25,549 nucleotides of DNA from the NCBI GenBank assembly GCA_026770615.1, contig MU631635.1:80859-106407 (forward strand), given 5' to 3'. The stretch is from Pavlovales sp. CCMP2436. Its lineage: Eukaryota > Haptophyta > Pavlovophyceae > Pavlovales. A program made the position numbers and the translations under genes. Below the pieces are notes generated by a model that worked only from the letters and a program-made list of their open reading frames with translations, searched no databases and was not told the origin of the DNA. Below, piece after piece: positions 1-8,732 of this stretch; the stretch's first letter is position 1, and each line of letters opens with the position of its first letter.

Positions 1-3
1 AAA

Positions 4-88
<85 letters not shown>
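1..88. repeat. (TA)n microsatellite
   Basis: The window opens with a short A run and about 80 bases of almost pure TA dinucleotides, broken only by single-base slips. It is a simple repeat with no coding content. Because it sits at the window edge its true length is unknown. Confidence 0.95.
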
Positions 89-1176
89 TCTTCTAATGAT
101 TGATGTGAAAGGTAAGCATCCGCACATGCTAGACGCGTACAAGCCAACTTCACCTCTACAGTCCCTAATGGCATGGACTCAGGTATGTGTCGGACGTCGA
201 TCAAATCTGTGATTGATGAAGAACATCTTTGGCCGACAACGAATAAGAATTACCTTGTGTGAGACTACTAATTCCTGACCGGATTAACTGATCCAGGCAC
301 TGCGGCATAACCGCGCGAAAGCGAAATCCAACGGCATCGGGGAGCCGGACATATAAAAGTCCGGCATTCCCGTCTAACCTGAGTCCCATAGTATCCCTTT
401 AAGGGAGTATGGATCTCAATGCAATTGGTCACTGAATTAGTTTATTGAACACTGTGCTTAGCTGCTGGCGCTCATATATTTCACGCAATATATCGAGCCA
501 GCGCTCAGCAACTTAAAGTCTGCCGCGAGAGTGATGACGCTGTTCTGCAGATTACTGCTATCTCCCCCGCCTCCATTATAGATGCGATATATTTAACTCC
601 TACCGGGGCTGAAGCCAGCAGCTTCCTTTATTATACGTGGGTCGGGCCGCGTTATACAGAGGCGCTATTCAAGTAGTGCGATATCTAAGCGCTGTTCTCG
701 CCGCTCAACAGTGAGTACCGGATGACGATAATAACAACAAAATAACCGGCGGCCTTTCTGACACTAGAAACAATTAGTTAGCTAGTTAGTCAGTATGATC
801 CTTCAACACACCCGCGCAAACGCCCTAGGCGTTGAGGGAGGTGGCTTTGTGTCGGCGTAATAGAAGCTAATTATATTTCCGTTCCGCGATAATATTTCTC
901 GCTAATAACATATTCCGTGAAATCAATGTTATAAACCGAAATCAGTAGTGATTTAGTTCATGCGGATTTGGGACCACCCGGCAATATCATTTCCGCACAC
1001 TGCGCGGGCTAGGCGACGCGGGCCGAGCAGCACTGATGTGCAACAGACAATATTTGCTCAAGCCCGGTGATCGCCGGCAGCCGCACACTGCACAAGCTCT
1101 TGGCAATGCTCGAACTTGGCCGTGCATGCCCTGGGCAACGCTCGAAGTTATATGGCGGTGCCAGGCGCGGTGCCAG
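89..1176. other. AT-rich non-coding stretch downstream of the left membrane gene
   Basis: I see no convincing gene in this stretch. It contains only short open frames with no recognisable protein pattern. The one shared feature is a 16-base match at 1076-1091 to 8473-8488, the same side of the paralogous gene. It reads as a possible splice acceptor followed by TGTGCGGCTGCC on the minus strand, so a small extra 3' exon of the membrane gene may lie here. Confidence 0.5.
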
Positions 1177-1620
1177 CTACATGGCACCAGCCACCTGGTT
1201 GGCCTTCGAGGATGACTCGCTGACCTGCGCAGCCGCCGCACGCATGACCCGTGCCTCTGCGGCCCGCTCCTTGCGCGTCTCTCCGTCGAGTGTCTCATTG
1301 GTCCAGTCGATCAAATACATAAAAGTCAACATTACCTTTCGAATCAGCAGCACCATCGCCAAGGACGACACCAGACTCACCTGGAACGGAGCGGCCGGGG
1401 GTGAGGGTTATTGGAGGGTGAGCGCGCGTGCGGCGGGCCAGTGCAGCATACGCGCTCCATTCTTGGGATGGGCGATGCTTGTACATAGCGCTACATTGAT
1501 CAGTATCATGTGAATAAGATTCAACAAATTATTCTAATAATAAAATGGTTCATGATATCTGATGGGCCAATGTATGCCGACATGATACACTTTAAAGCTA
1601 CGAGCCACATGTGCAGGAAA

Positions 1621-1676
1621 ATGAGCGCGAGGGGAGGCCGGGAGAGGGGAGGGGGGAAGATTGGGGGAGGCGGTGG
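1621..1676. repeat. Purine-rich G tract
   Basis: This is a nearly pure run of G and A with several GGGG blocks, lying inside the third intron of the left membrane gene. Such tracts can form triplex or quadruplex DNA, but nothing shows a role here. A similar tract occurs at 19520-19562. Confidence 0.6.
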
Positions 1677-1746
1677 AACTTTAGTGGCAGTTGCGATATC
1701 GGTGAAGGTGCTTGGACGCCAGTATGCACAATGCGTACACGCAGTA

Positions 1747-1913
1747 CAGGGTGTCGCGGGCAATAAGAATCCGTAGTGTTAAGAGGCTGAGCCTCGTTTT
1801 TTTGCATTGATTATATTTAATTTAAGCAAATTTAAGCATTGTTTGTATGTAATTTGCGAAGAAGCTCAGCCTCAAGCTCAAAATTCGCCCTTCTTTTTGC
1901 CCGCGATCCCCTG
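1747..1913. mobile_element. TA-flanked MITE, 167 bp
   Basis: The ends form an inverted repeat. The left end reads CAGGGTGTCGCGGGCAATAA and the right end, on the other strand, reads CAGGGGATCGCGGGCAAAAA. A TA dinucleotide sits immediately outside both ends (1745-1746, 1914-1915). The TA duplication and the CAGGG start suggest a non-autonomous Tc1/mariner-like element. It has no coding capacity. It lies inside intron 3 of the left membrane gene and is of the same family as 7042-7518. Confidence 0.8.
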
Positions 1914-3139
1914 TAGTCCAGGGTGGCAATCATGCCGGGCCGGTCCGGCATAATGAAACAATATTTCAAAAGAATACATCAGGCTTGCCATATATATATC
2001 TCATGGGCACGTACCGCGTAGGAGTAGGAACCAAACAGCCAGAGGGACATGGCGGGGATGAAGTTGGCGATCCCAAAGATGACTGCAAAAGAAGGTTCGC
2101 CGAAGTAGTCGACGAAGGTGCCTATGAACTGGATGGAGGCAGCCTCGTCGAGTGGCTCAATGTAGAGCAACAGCATGGACGCCTGCACGTGCACGACAGA
2201 CGTGAAGCACGGCACCATAGCAGCGAAGAGGAAGATCTCATACCATCGCGACAGGAGGGCATTCGCCTCGTCCAGGGGCTTGTCTACCTGCATCATCGCC
2301 TGCGGTGTTCAGGGCAGGGTAAAGCGCGCGGGGGCAGCCGGGCGTGTGCCCGAGTCTGCCAGTGAGTATTCAGACAGCAAACAGAGCAGAATCGTCCGGT
2401 CCGGTGGGCGCGCCTCGCCGCGCGCTTGCGCGCACAATGATGACGGTGAGCAGCAGAGCAGCAACCACGGCCATGTTTGTCAGGTTCCCGCACATCGCGT
2501 CGCGCAGGCTGATGGTGTCGGAGCGCTATTGCAGCACGTTCGTCGAGAAAACACTGCACCATTTTTTCGATTGAGCGGCAGGGCGGCACAGTGGCAAGTA
2601 AGTTCTTGGCTTGATAGAGCGCAGCACCGCAGAGTCTCGCCTGATTGCGGCAGTAAAGGTTATAGTGCAGGTCGCAATGAGGTCGCAGTGTTAGTGACGG
2701 ATGCCGCAGGTGCGCACGTGCGGTATTTCTCCACCGCCAGAACCGGAACCGAGGCGATGAGGTGCAGGCAGCCCGGGAGGATGACGTGCGTGAAGCTCTC
2801 TTCGTAGGTGAGGGCACGCTCGGGGCCGAACGGGCCAAATTCGTTGATGGAGCCGATGAGGACAGAGGGCGCGGCAAAGACAAGCCCGATGAGGGGCGCG
2901 TACAGCCCAAACTTTAGGTTGGCCGGCGTCGACATCGGCATCGGCTGCTTGTGGCCCGCGTCAGCCATGGTTGTGAGTGCGCGCTGGTTGCGGATGGTGA
3001 GACCGCTTGCGTATTGGTGGGCCCACTCGCTTGGCCCGAGCGCCTCGACCTCCTCAGAAGTTGAGACGCCCTGCTTCTCCAGAAGGGCGATCGCTTTAGC
3101 CGAGACACCCGCCTGTGTCATGCTCGCGTCGGTGAGCAT

Positions 3140-3821
3140 CTTGGCCGCGGCACTGGAATCGGCGGCGCGTGTGTCCCCTGCAAGACGGATACATTAGAAA
3201 AACGGCTGTTCACAGTACTGAGTGGTCGAACTTGAAGCACATTTTAAAAAGAAAGTGCTAGTTTCAGTTTAGTCGACTTTTAGCTCAAACTACTACAGTG
3301 ACCAGTATATATAGCGGCTCAGCATGGTGGCCAGTATAGAACACTGTTTGACACCCCGCAGCAAGTCGCGGATCCAGAACACTGAGTGGTCAAGCTACAA
3401 ACAGAGTGGTCAAGCTACATATTGTTTAACTTGATGACGGTTTTCGTCTGTTAACTAGTTCAAGACTCCCAACCAGTCCTGCGCCGCTCAGCGAGACCTC
3501 CCCTGATTGGAGCACGGGACGATTCGATCGTGACGCTGTATAGCACGCACCGCACAGCCCATCCACCAACACATCCACCAATAGTTGGCGAAACCCCCGA
3601 GAAGTGGCGGAGGACGCCGATTCATACTGTGCCTTTAAAAAATATTTAGTGATACGCTGAACTTCAACTCGGATTCTCGCATTCCTCCATTGTGACAGAG
3701 AATATGAAAACCGAATAGCATACTATCGTTTTAAAAGAAAGCTAGTTTAGTCGACTTTCAACTCAACCAGTCCTGCGCCGCTCAGCGAGATACTCCCCTG
3801 GTTGGAGCACAGAACGCGGGG
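3140..3821. repeat. Non-coding stretch with dispersed repeats
   Basis: No gene was seen. Two blocks are duplicated internally. A TTTTAAAA...GTTTAGTCGACTTT block occurs at 3243-3291 and 3729-3768. A block beginning CAACCAGTCCTGCGCCGCTC occurs at about 3470-3525 and 3763-3815. A third block, about 3527-3715, recurs in pieces at 6405-6500 and 6805-6885, with the shared text TTCAACTCGGATTC. This looks like the debris of an unidentified repeat family. Confidence 0.6.
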
Positions 3822-3825
3822 TTAA

Positions 3826-4647
3826 GGGTACATCCGGATCCGTTTTTCATATTCTTCCGGATGCGTGTCGCGGAGGGGCCAGAAGCGGATCCGTTGGGTC
3901 AGAAGCGGATCCGTACGGGCTAAAAGCGGATCCGCGCGCGCTCAAGTGCGAAAAGTGGATCCGTCCAGCGCTCTGAGCGAAAAGTGGATCCGTGAGGGCT
4001 TTGCAAACGCTGTCCGAGTTGAGCCCGGACCTCGCAGAGGAAGAGAAGCGGATCCGCGATAGATTAGAAGCGGATCTCGACGCGCGAAAACCCGCCGAGC
4101 GCCAGCGCCGCATCGGCCCACCGTCGCGTCGGCCCGCGCCGCCGCCAACGGCATGCGGATGCTTTGCGGAGCACGGCTACTCCAGCAGAGCAAGCGCTAG
4201 TGACGCGCTTTGCAGCTTCGCACACTGCTGATTGAGCCACTAATCATAATAATATAGTCAAACCTCCCTCATCAATTCACTGCTCTCTTACTAGTTACTT
4301 TATGTGCAATCAGTCCGTTTATGTGGTGCCATCAAACTGCCCACCGGCGGTAGCAGTAATCAAAGCCATGATCTACGCCGCTGCATCGCCACTGTTTTCA
4401 GCGACGTCGTCTAACAGTTCGCCGCCAGCGTGCCACGCAGGTGCAGGCACGCAAGACACGTTTGCAGCTTTTCAGCCCTCGCGGATCCGCTTTTCGCTCA
4501 GGAGCGCCGGTCGGATCTGCTTTTCGCACTTGAGCGCGCGCGGAATCGTTTTTAGCCCGTACGGATCCGCTTCTGACCCCACGGATCCGCTTCTGGCCCC
4601 TCCGACACGGATCCGGAAGTATATGAAAAATGGATCCGGATGTGCCT
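3826..4647. mobile_element. Foldback-type inverted-repeat element with TTAA target duplication, 822 bp
   Basis: Two arms of about 180 bp (3826-4010 and about 4470-4647) are near-perfect reverse complements, starting GGGTACATCCGGATCC on one side and AGGCACATCCGGATCC on the other. TTAA flanks both ends (3822-3825 and 4648-4651), the target duplication typical of piggyBac-type transposition. Each arm carries repeated AAGCGGATCCG motifs spaced about 18-33 bp apart, plausible transposase-binding iterons. The 460-bp centre has no convincing ORF, so the element looks non-autonomous. The terminal bases do not match the usual piggyBac CCC start, so the superfamily is inferred from TTAA only. Confidence 0.82.
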
Positions 4648-4651
4648 TTAA

Positions 4652-5345
4652 TCTCAGGCCGCGTCTAGAAATGTTGAAAGGGACTTCCCGAGGGGGGAAG
4701 GGACATCCTGAGCTCCGCCGGACGTGCCCGGCCGGCAGGCCCCCTTCGGTTGCGAAGATTTTTTTTGCCCTTTTTAAGTGTTTTTGAGCGTAAATAAAGA
4801 CGCAAATTACTAGTTCATCGCCCCCCCCCCCACCTGCTCGCGCGCGTGGCCGGCTGGCCGCCCGCGCCGCGCCTCACCGTTTGCGCACCTCGCTCTTCGC
4901 TCTTCGCAGACGATGCCACGCCCGATGAACGTGAACGGCGAGGCGCCGATGGCAAAGTGCTCGCACCGCAGCAAGCAGATTCCTCTGCGAGTTTGCGCAC
5001 AAAATCGAAATCCTAGACTCGTTCTGGAGGGTGCTCAGCTGCGCACCTTGCGCGCCTTCGTAAGATTTACTAACGAGTTTGAAGTGTTCGCCATCGTTTT
5101 CGAAGCGCCCGTGCGCCTGTATGGCGAGAGAGGGATTCTATCAGAAACGACAAGGGAATATCGAAATTTCAGGCAAGAAACGGATACAGCGAAACAGAAG
5201 CGGAGGGCGCTGTTTACCTTTCTTGTCAGCTCATTTTGTCTGCTTGGAGGTATGGTGCGGACTTGCACTGCTGCTTAAGCGACTGCGGCGGCGGCTGCGA
5301 TTGATGCTGCGTTAATGCGGCTACAGCTCGCGAAAAACATGTCTA
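4652..5345 (+). other. Stretch with a weak coding candidate (4913-5278)
   Basis: An open frame at 4913-5278 could give 121 residues with a second ATG at residue 13. Parts such as FVRFTNEFEVFAIVFEAP look protein-like, but there is no known domain, no paralog and no clear splice context. A C run lies at about 4822-4832. I treat it as possible and unproven; it may be the first exon of the exon-like segment that follows. Confidence 0.2.
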
Positions 5346-5361
5346 AGCATCATAAGACGTG

Positions 5362-5513
5362 CACGGTGCTCAAGGCGGCAACGGCGCGCAACCAGACTAT
5401 GAGGTTAACTTCTCGTTTGGCAGGCCATTGGCGCGGTTGGCAGGAGATGCGTTCGATGAGATTGGCGACTTTGATGACGAGCCAATGATCGATGCTCCGA
5501 GCCTCGCATCCGT
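5362..5513 (+). CDS. Orphan exon-like segment ending in a strong splice donor
   Basis: After an in-frame stop upstream, one plus-strand frame stays open and encodes an acidic, protein-like stretch: DYEVNFSFGRPLARLAGDAF, then DEIGDFDDEPMIDAPSLASV. It has no ATG of its own. It runs straight into GTG|GTAAGG, a strong 5' splice site at 5514. This suggests an internal exon whose start would be an AG acceptor near 5300-5395. No partner exon was identified, so it may be a remnant. The family is not recognised. Confidence 0.3.
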
Positions 5514-5658
5514 GGTAAGGCGCGCGCCATGAGTCCGTCTGTGGCAGCGACATCGCGCTCGAGATCATTCCGCAGCGCTCTGACGCCGTCGCTGCCGGGA
5601 GTTTATGATTTGGTAATTTATCACGTTTGTTAGCTAGCTTTATATTTCTGATATATTT

Positions 5659-5835
5659 ACTGATAGGGATTCAAGCTGGCGTCTGACTGTTCTGAATGTT
5701 GTGCTGGTCTGAGCGCTGCGTCGTCCATTGCCTGCTGCGTGCCTTAGTCGGCTGCGCTGGCTTGGGCGCCACCGCGCGTGCCGATGGATCTCCGGTAGTG
5801 TGCCCGGGCAAGGGCGTTTAGGGAGATGATCTGCT
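5659..5835 (+). repeat. 177-bp direct duplication, copy 1
   Basis: This block matches 6508-6684 over its whole length with only about five mismatches. It starts ACTGATAGGGATTCAAGC and ends at GATGATYTGCT. It contains no ORF that differs from chance. On the minus strand, just outside the copy (about 5840-5960), a short frame reads IKKQLIDTIGTIVARGHAQL and may be a gene remnant. Confidence 0.9.
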
Positions 5836-6507
5836 AGTTGCTGTTTGTCGTGTTCCCACGCTGGGCAGCGATCGGGGCCAGCGCGCTCAAGCGCGCGAGC
5901 AGCAGCTGCGCATGGCCGCGTGCCACGATCGTACCGATCGTGTCGATGAGTTGCTTCTTGATGCATATATATCCGCCTCGCAACCTCTCTCTATCTCTCT
6001 GTCAATGTCTGCACGATCTCGTCTGTGAGTGAAGGCGAGTCTCCTGACGCACACTGCTGAGCAAAATATTATTATTCCATTTCAGGAGTAAGTTACGAAT
6101 TACATTTTTTGGCAATAACTCCTGGCCAACACCTCTATTGGCTCTGAGATTTTGAGGGTGTGTTCATGATTAGGGCTGTGCGCATCTTTTAAGGCTGCAA
6201 ATGCACGCGCGCGTAGTAACTCGATACGCGCGCAACTCATGCTCTGAATAATAATACTATTCGTAAGCCTGCAACTCTCTCAAATACTCTTCCAGGGCTA
6301 GACCTGGGACGTCCACGAGGTCCCAGAATCCAGGACGTCCCTAGCGGGACGTCCGAGAGAATCTCGTATGGTTACACCTTTTTCTAAACGTGGACCCCAG
6401 GACGCGCTTCGATCGCGACGCTGCATAGCACCGCACAGCTCAGCCACTAACACAACTACCCATAGTTGGCGAAAACCCCGAGAAGTGGAGAAGGCCGCTT
6501 AATATAC
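5836..6507. other. Non-coding stretch with two stacked hairpins
   Basis: No gene was recognised. Two adjacent perfect hairpins lie at 6304-6326 (stem CTGGGAC/GTCCCAG, 9-base loop) and 6333-6354 (stem GGACGTCCC/GGGACGTCC, loop TAGC). The block at 6405-6500 is a diverged copy of the repeat at about 3527-3630. Confidence 0.6.
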
Positions 6508-6684
6508 ACTGATAGGGATTCAAGCTGGCGTCTGACTGTTCTGAATGTTGTGCTGGTCTGAGCGCTGCGTCGCCCATTGCCTGCTGCGTGCCTTAGTCGG
6601 CTGCGCTGGCTTGGGCGCCACCGCGCGTGCCGATGGATCTCCGGTAGTGTGCCCAGGCAAGGGCGTTTAGGAAGATGATTTGCT
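6508..6684 (+). repeat. 177-bp direct duplication, copy 2
   Basis: This is the second copy of the block at 5659-5835, about 97% identical and in the same orientation 849 bp away. The high identity points to a recent duplication or two recent insertions of the same unit. It has no recognisable product. Confidence 0.9.
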
Positions 6685-7039
6685 TAATATATTAATGTAG
6701 GGGGGTTCGGGCTGGCGGTACGTTTCAAGTTCAAGTCAGGCTGATCTAAGCGCTCTGACGCAGGCTCCTACGCGCTACGCCGAAGTGGGGAGCTGGGCTT
6801 AATATAATACTGTGCCCGCCTTGAAAAAAAGTCAGTGATATGTTGAACTTCAACTCGGATTCTTGCATTCCTCCATTGTGACAGTTATGTAATTTTATGT
6901 AATGATGCCACTTCTACCGCCTGAGGCGCAGTTTTGCGTCCAAGTGGCCTCGGGTGTCCGTGTTTGAGCGTCAGAGAACGTGGAAACCGAATACGGCATC
7001 TGGAATCGGGCCCGGGAGCGTCTAGGCAGGTCCAACTGG
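6685..7039. other. Non-coding stretch with a repeat fragment
   Basis: The only structure seen is at 6805-6885, which repeats about 3625-3710 (shared text TTCAACTCGGATTC and GCATTCCTCCATTGTGACAG). No gene is visible. Confidence 0.5.
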
Positions 7040-7041
7040 TA

Positions 7042-7518
7042 CAGGGGATCGCGGGCAATAAGAAGGGCGAATTTTGAGCTTGAGGCTGAGCTTCTTAGCT
7101 GCTTCTTCGGGTCGAAGGATCATCAGACTCAGCTTCTTAAAGCCTTCGCGCTCTCCATAGTAATTAAAATATTTAAAAGTGGGCGTGAACAATAAATAAC
7201 AGTTACGCCCGGCCGCACGCCTCGTCGCGACTCGCGCGCGCACGCGGTCGTGCGCACGCCTGTCGCGCGCTATGACGCACGTCGAGGGGGTAATCAGAAA
7301 GGCGCGCGCGGCGCTCGCAGGGTACATGACGTTCGTTGGTGTGATCTCTGCCATCGAGATCCGCACGCTCCAGTCCCCCCATCCCCCCCCCCGGACCCTA
7401 CCCACATCTTCTCATTTACTATAAGGAGCTGGCTTTTGAGCAGGCTCGGCTTCATCGGGTAAAAAAAACGAGGCTCAGTTTCTTAACATTACGGCTTCTT
7501 ATTGCCCGCGATCCCCTG
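7042..7518. mobile_element. TA-flanked MITE, 477 bp
   Basis: A perfect terminal inverted repeat, CAGGGGATCGCGGGCAATAA plus GAAG, begins at 7042 and ends at 7518. TA lies on both sides (7040-7041 and 7519-7520). The subterminal AAGCTCAGCCTC and GAGGCTCAG motifs are shared with the 167-bp element at 1747-1913, which would be a shorter derivative. The interior shows no transposase. A Tc1/mariner-like non-autonomous element is the best reading. Confidence 0.85.
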
Positions 7519-7520
7519 TA

Positions 7521-8732
7521 GCAGTGGGGGCGCGTGGGGCCGCGGGGAAAATGCCATTGCCGCTGATATTTGAAATCAGGAAGGGGGGACTTTATTTTTT
7601 ATTAATTATTATTGCGGCTCAGCATGGTTCAACAGGTGGTGTTCACTCATTGACTTGGTCGACGTCAGACATTAGTCCTGGTGAGCCTTGGAAGGTAGGT
7701 TCGCAAGGGGCAAAGAAAAATCCTTGGCCCGTCAGACCCTCCTAAATATCCAATTAAAGATGACAAAGCAAATGCATGAAAAAATATTTCCTCTAACCAA
7801 TGAAAAATATTTTTAAGAGGTATTAATTGATTAGTGTCAGAGGGCAATCTGGGTGGCATGGGGAGCGAGCGATATTCTCATGGGCCGCGCATATTTGCCG
7901 TTTTTTGCCCCCCGGGGCAAGAATCGCAAAATATGTGATACAGGCTAGTGATGAAGTAATGTTTTGGGAGTCGCGAAGGTGTGCCGCGCTCGCAGACGAT
8001 GATGCTGCATTTTCAAACGACGCGGGGGGGATGCAATGGAAGTCGGACAGCGCGCCAGCCGAGAGTCATCGATTGTCGTGTATGTCTGATCTGAGCAGCG
8101 GCCGGTGGGAAAGGTATCCGTGTGCTCGGGGTATGGATCCCTGGATCTAACTAAATACTATTACACACCCTCACTCTCGCCTGACCCCTCTCTTCTCCCC
8201 CACAACCGTTAGCGTAGTTTATTCGTCAGTCAGCAGTCTACATTTCCTACTGATTATCATTGGGCCAGACTGCCATCCGCTATTGCACTTTTAAGTGTGC
8301 CGTCCTCCTTCCAGCGATAGAAATTATGCATATGCTATTCTTTTCGATTTATTGCGCGACTCCGTCCGTGACGATTTTCATCGGACTTTTTCGCAATTCC
8401 CCTCCGGATTGGCTATATTAATTTGGGTTTCGACCAAACAGGCAATATCCGGCTTATATCCGGCTGAGTGCAGGCAGCCGCACACTGCGCATGCTTCGCT
8501 GGCGACGTTCGATATTACATTAAAATGTATCGACTTGCTGGCCAAGGTACGCAGCAGGCGCGACGCAGCGCACAGACCAGCATGCACCTTCATCTTCTAG
8601 ACATACCAGACAGTGTGAGTGCAAGACAACAGCTAGAATTCCTATCAATAACAATATTTTTAGTAGTAATATACAGGCTGCTCGGTAATGCTCCGGATAT
8701 CAGATGTGACGTACGCTCGCTCGAACTTATAA
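7521..8732. other. Intergenic stretch without a recognised gene
   Basis: Only short ORFs without protein-family features were found. The block at 8473-8488 matches 1076-1091 downstream of the left paralog and may mark a small additional 3' exon of the membrane gene. A phrase GCGGCTCAGCATGG at about 7614 also occurs near 3314. Confidence 0.45.

Larger units (their letters stand above)
1177..3139 (-). pseudogene. Multi-pass membrane protein, left paralog with an in-frame stop
   Basis: This is a four-exon gene read right to left: exon 1 2718-3139, exon 2 2376-2553, exon 3 2015-2299, exon 4 1177-1380. Introns of 164, 76 and 634 bp all have GT-AG ends. The structure comes from alignment with the copy at 8733-10847, which has the same intron phases (2, 0, 0). 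Exon 1 encodes a SAM-like helical segment (a GVST...EALGPSEW block) and two hydrophobic helices. Exon 2 encodes the SLRDAM..NLTNMAVVAALLLTVII helix. Exon 3 is nearly identical to its partner, apart from a two-residue insertion (HV). Exon 4 encodes the last helix and a basic tail. In exon 2 a TAG at 2526-2528 replaces the GAG of the right copy, so the product would be cut off before the third helix. The gene may be a pseudogene, or the TAG may be an allele or a sequencing error. The start is the ATG at 3139; an AG just upstream (about 3177) could instead join an earlier exon. The molecular function is unknown. Confidence 0.7.
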
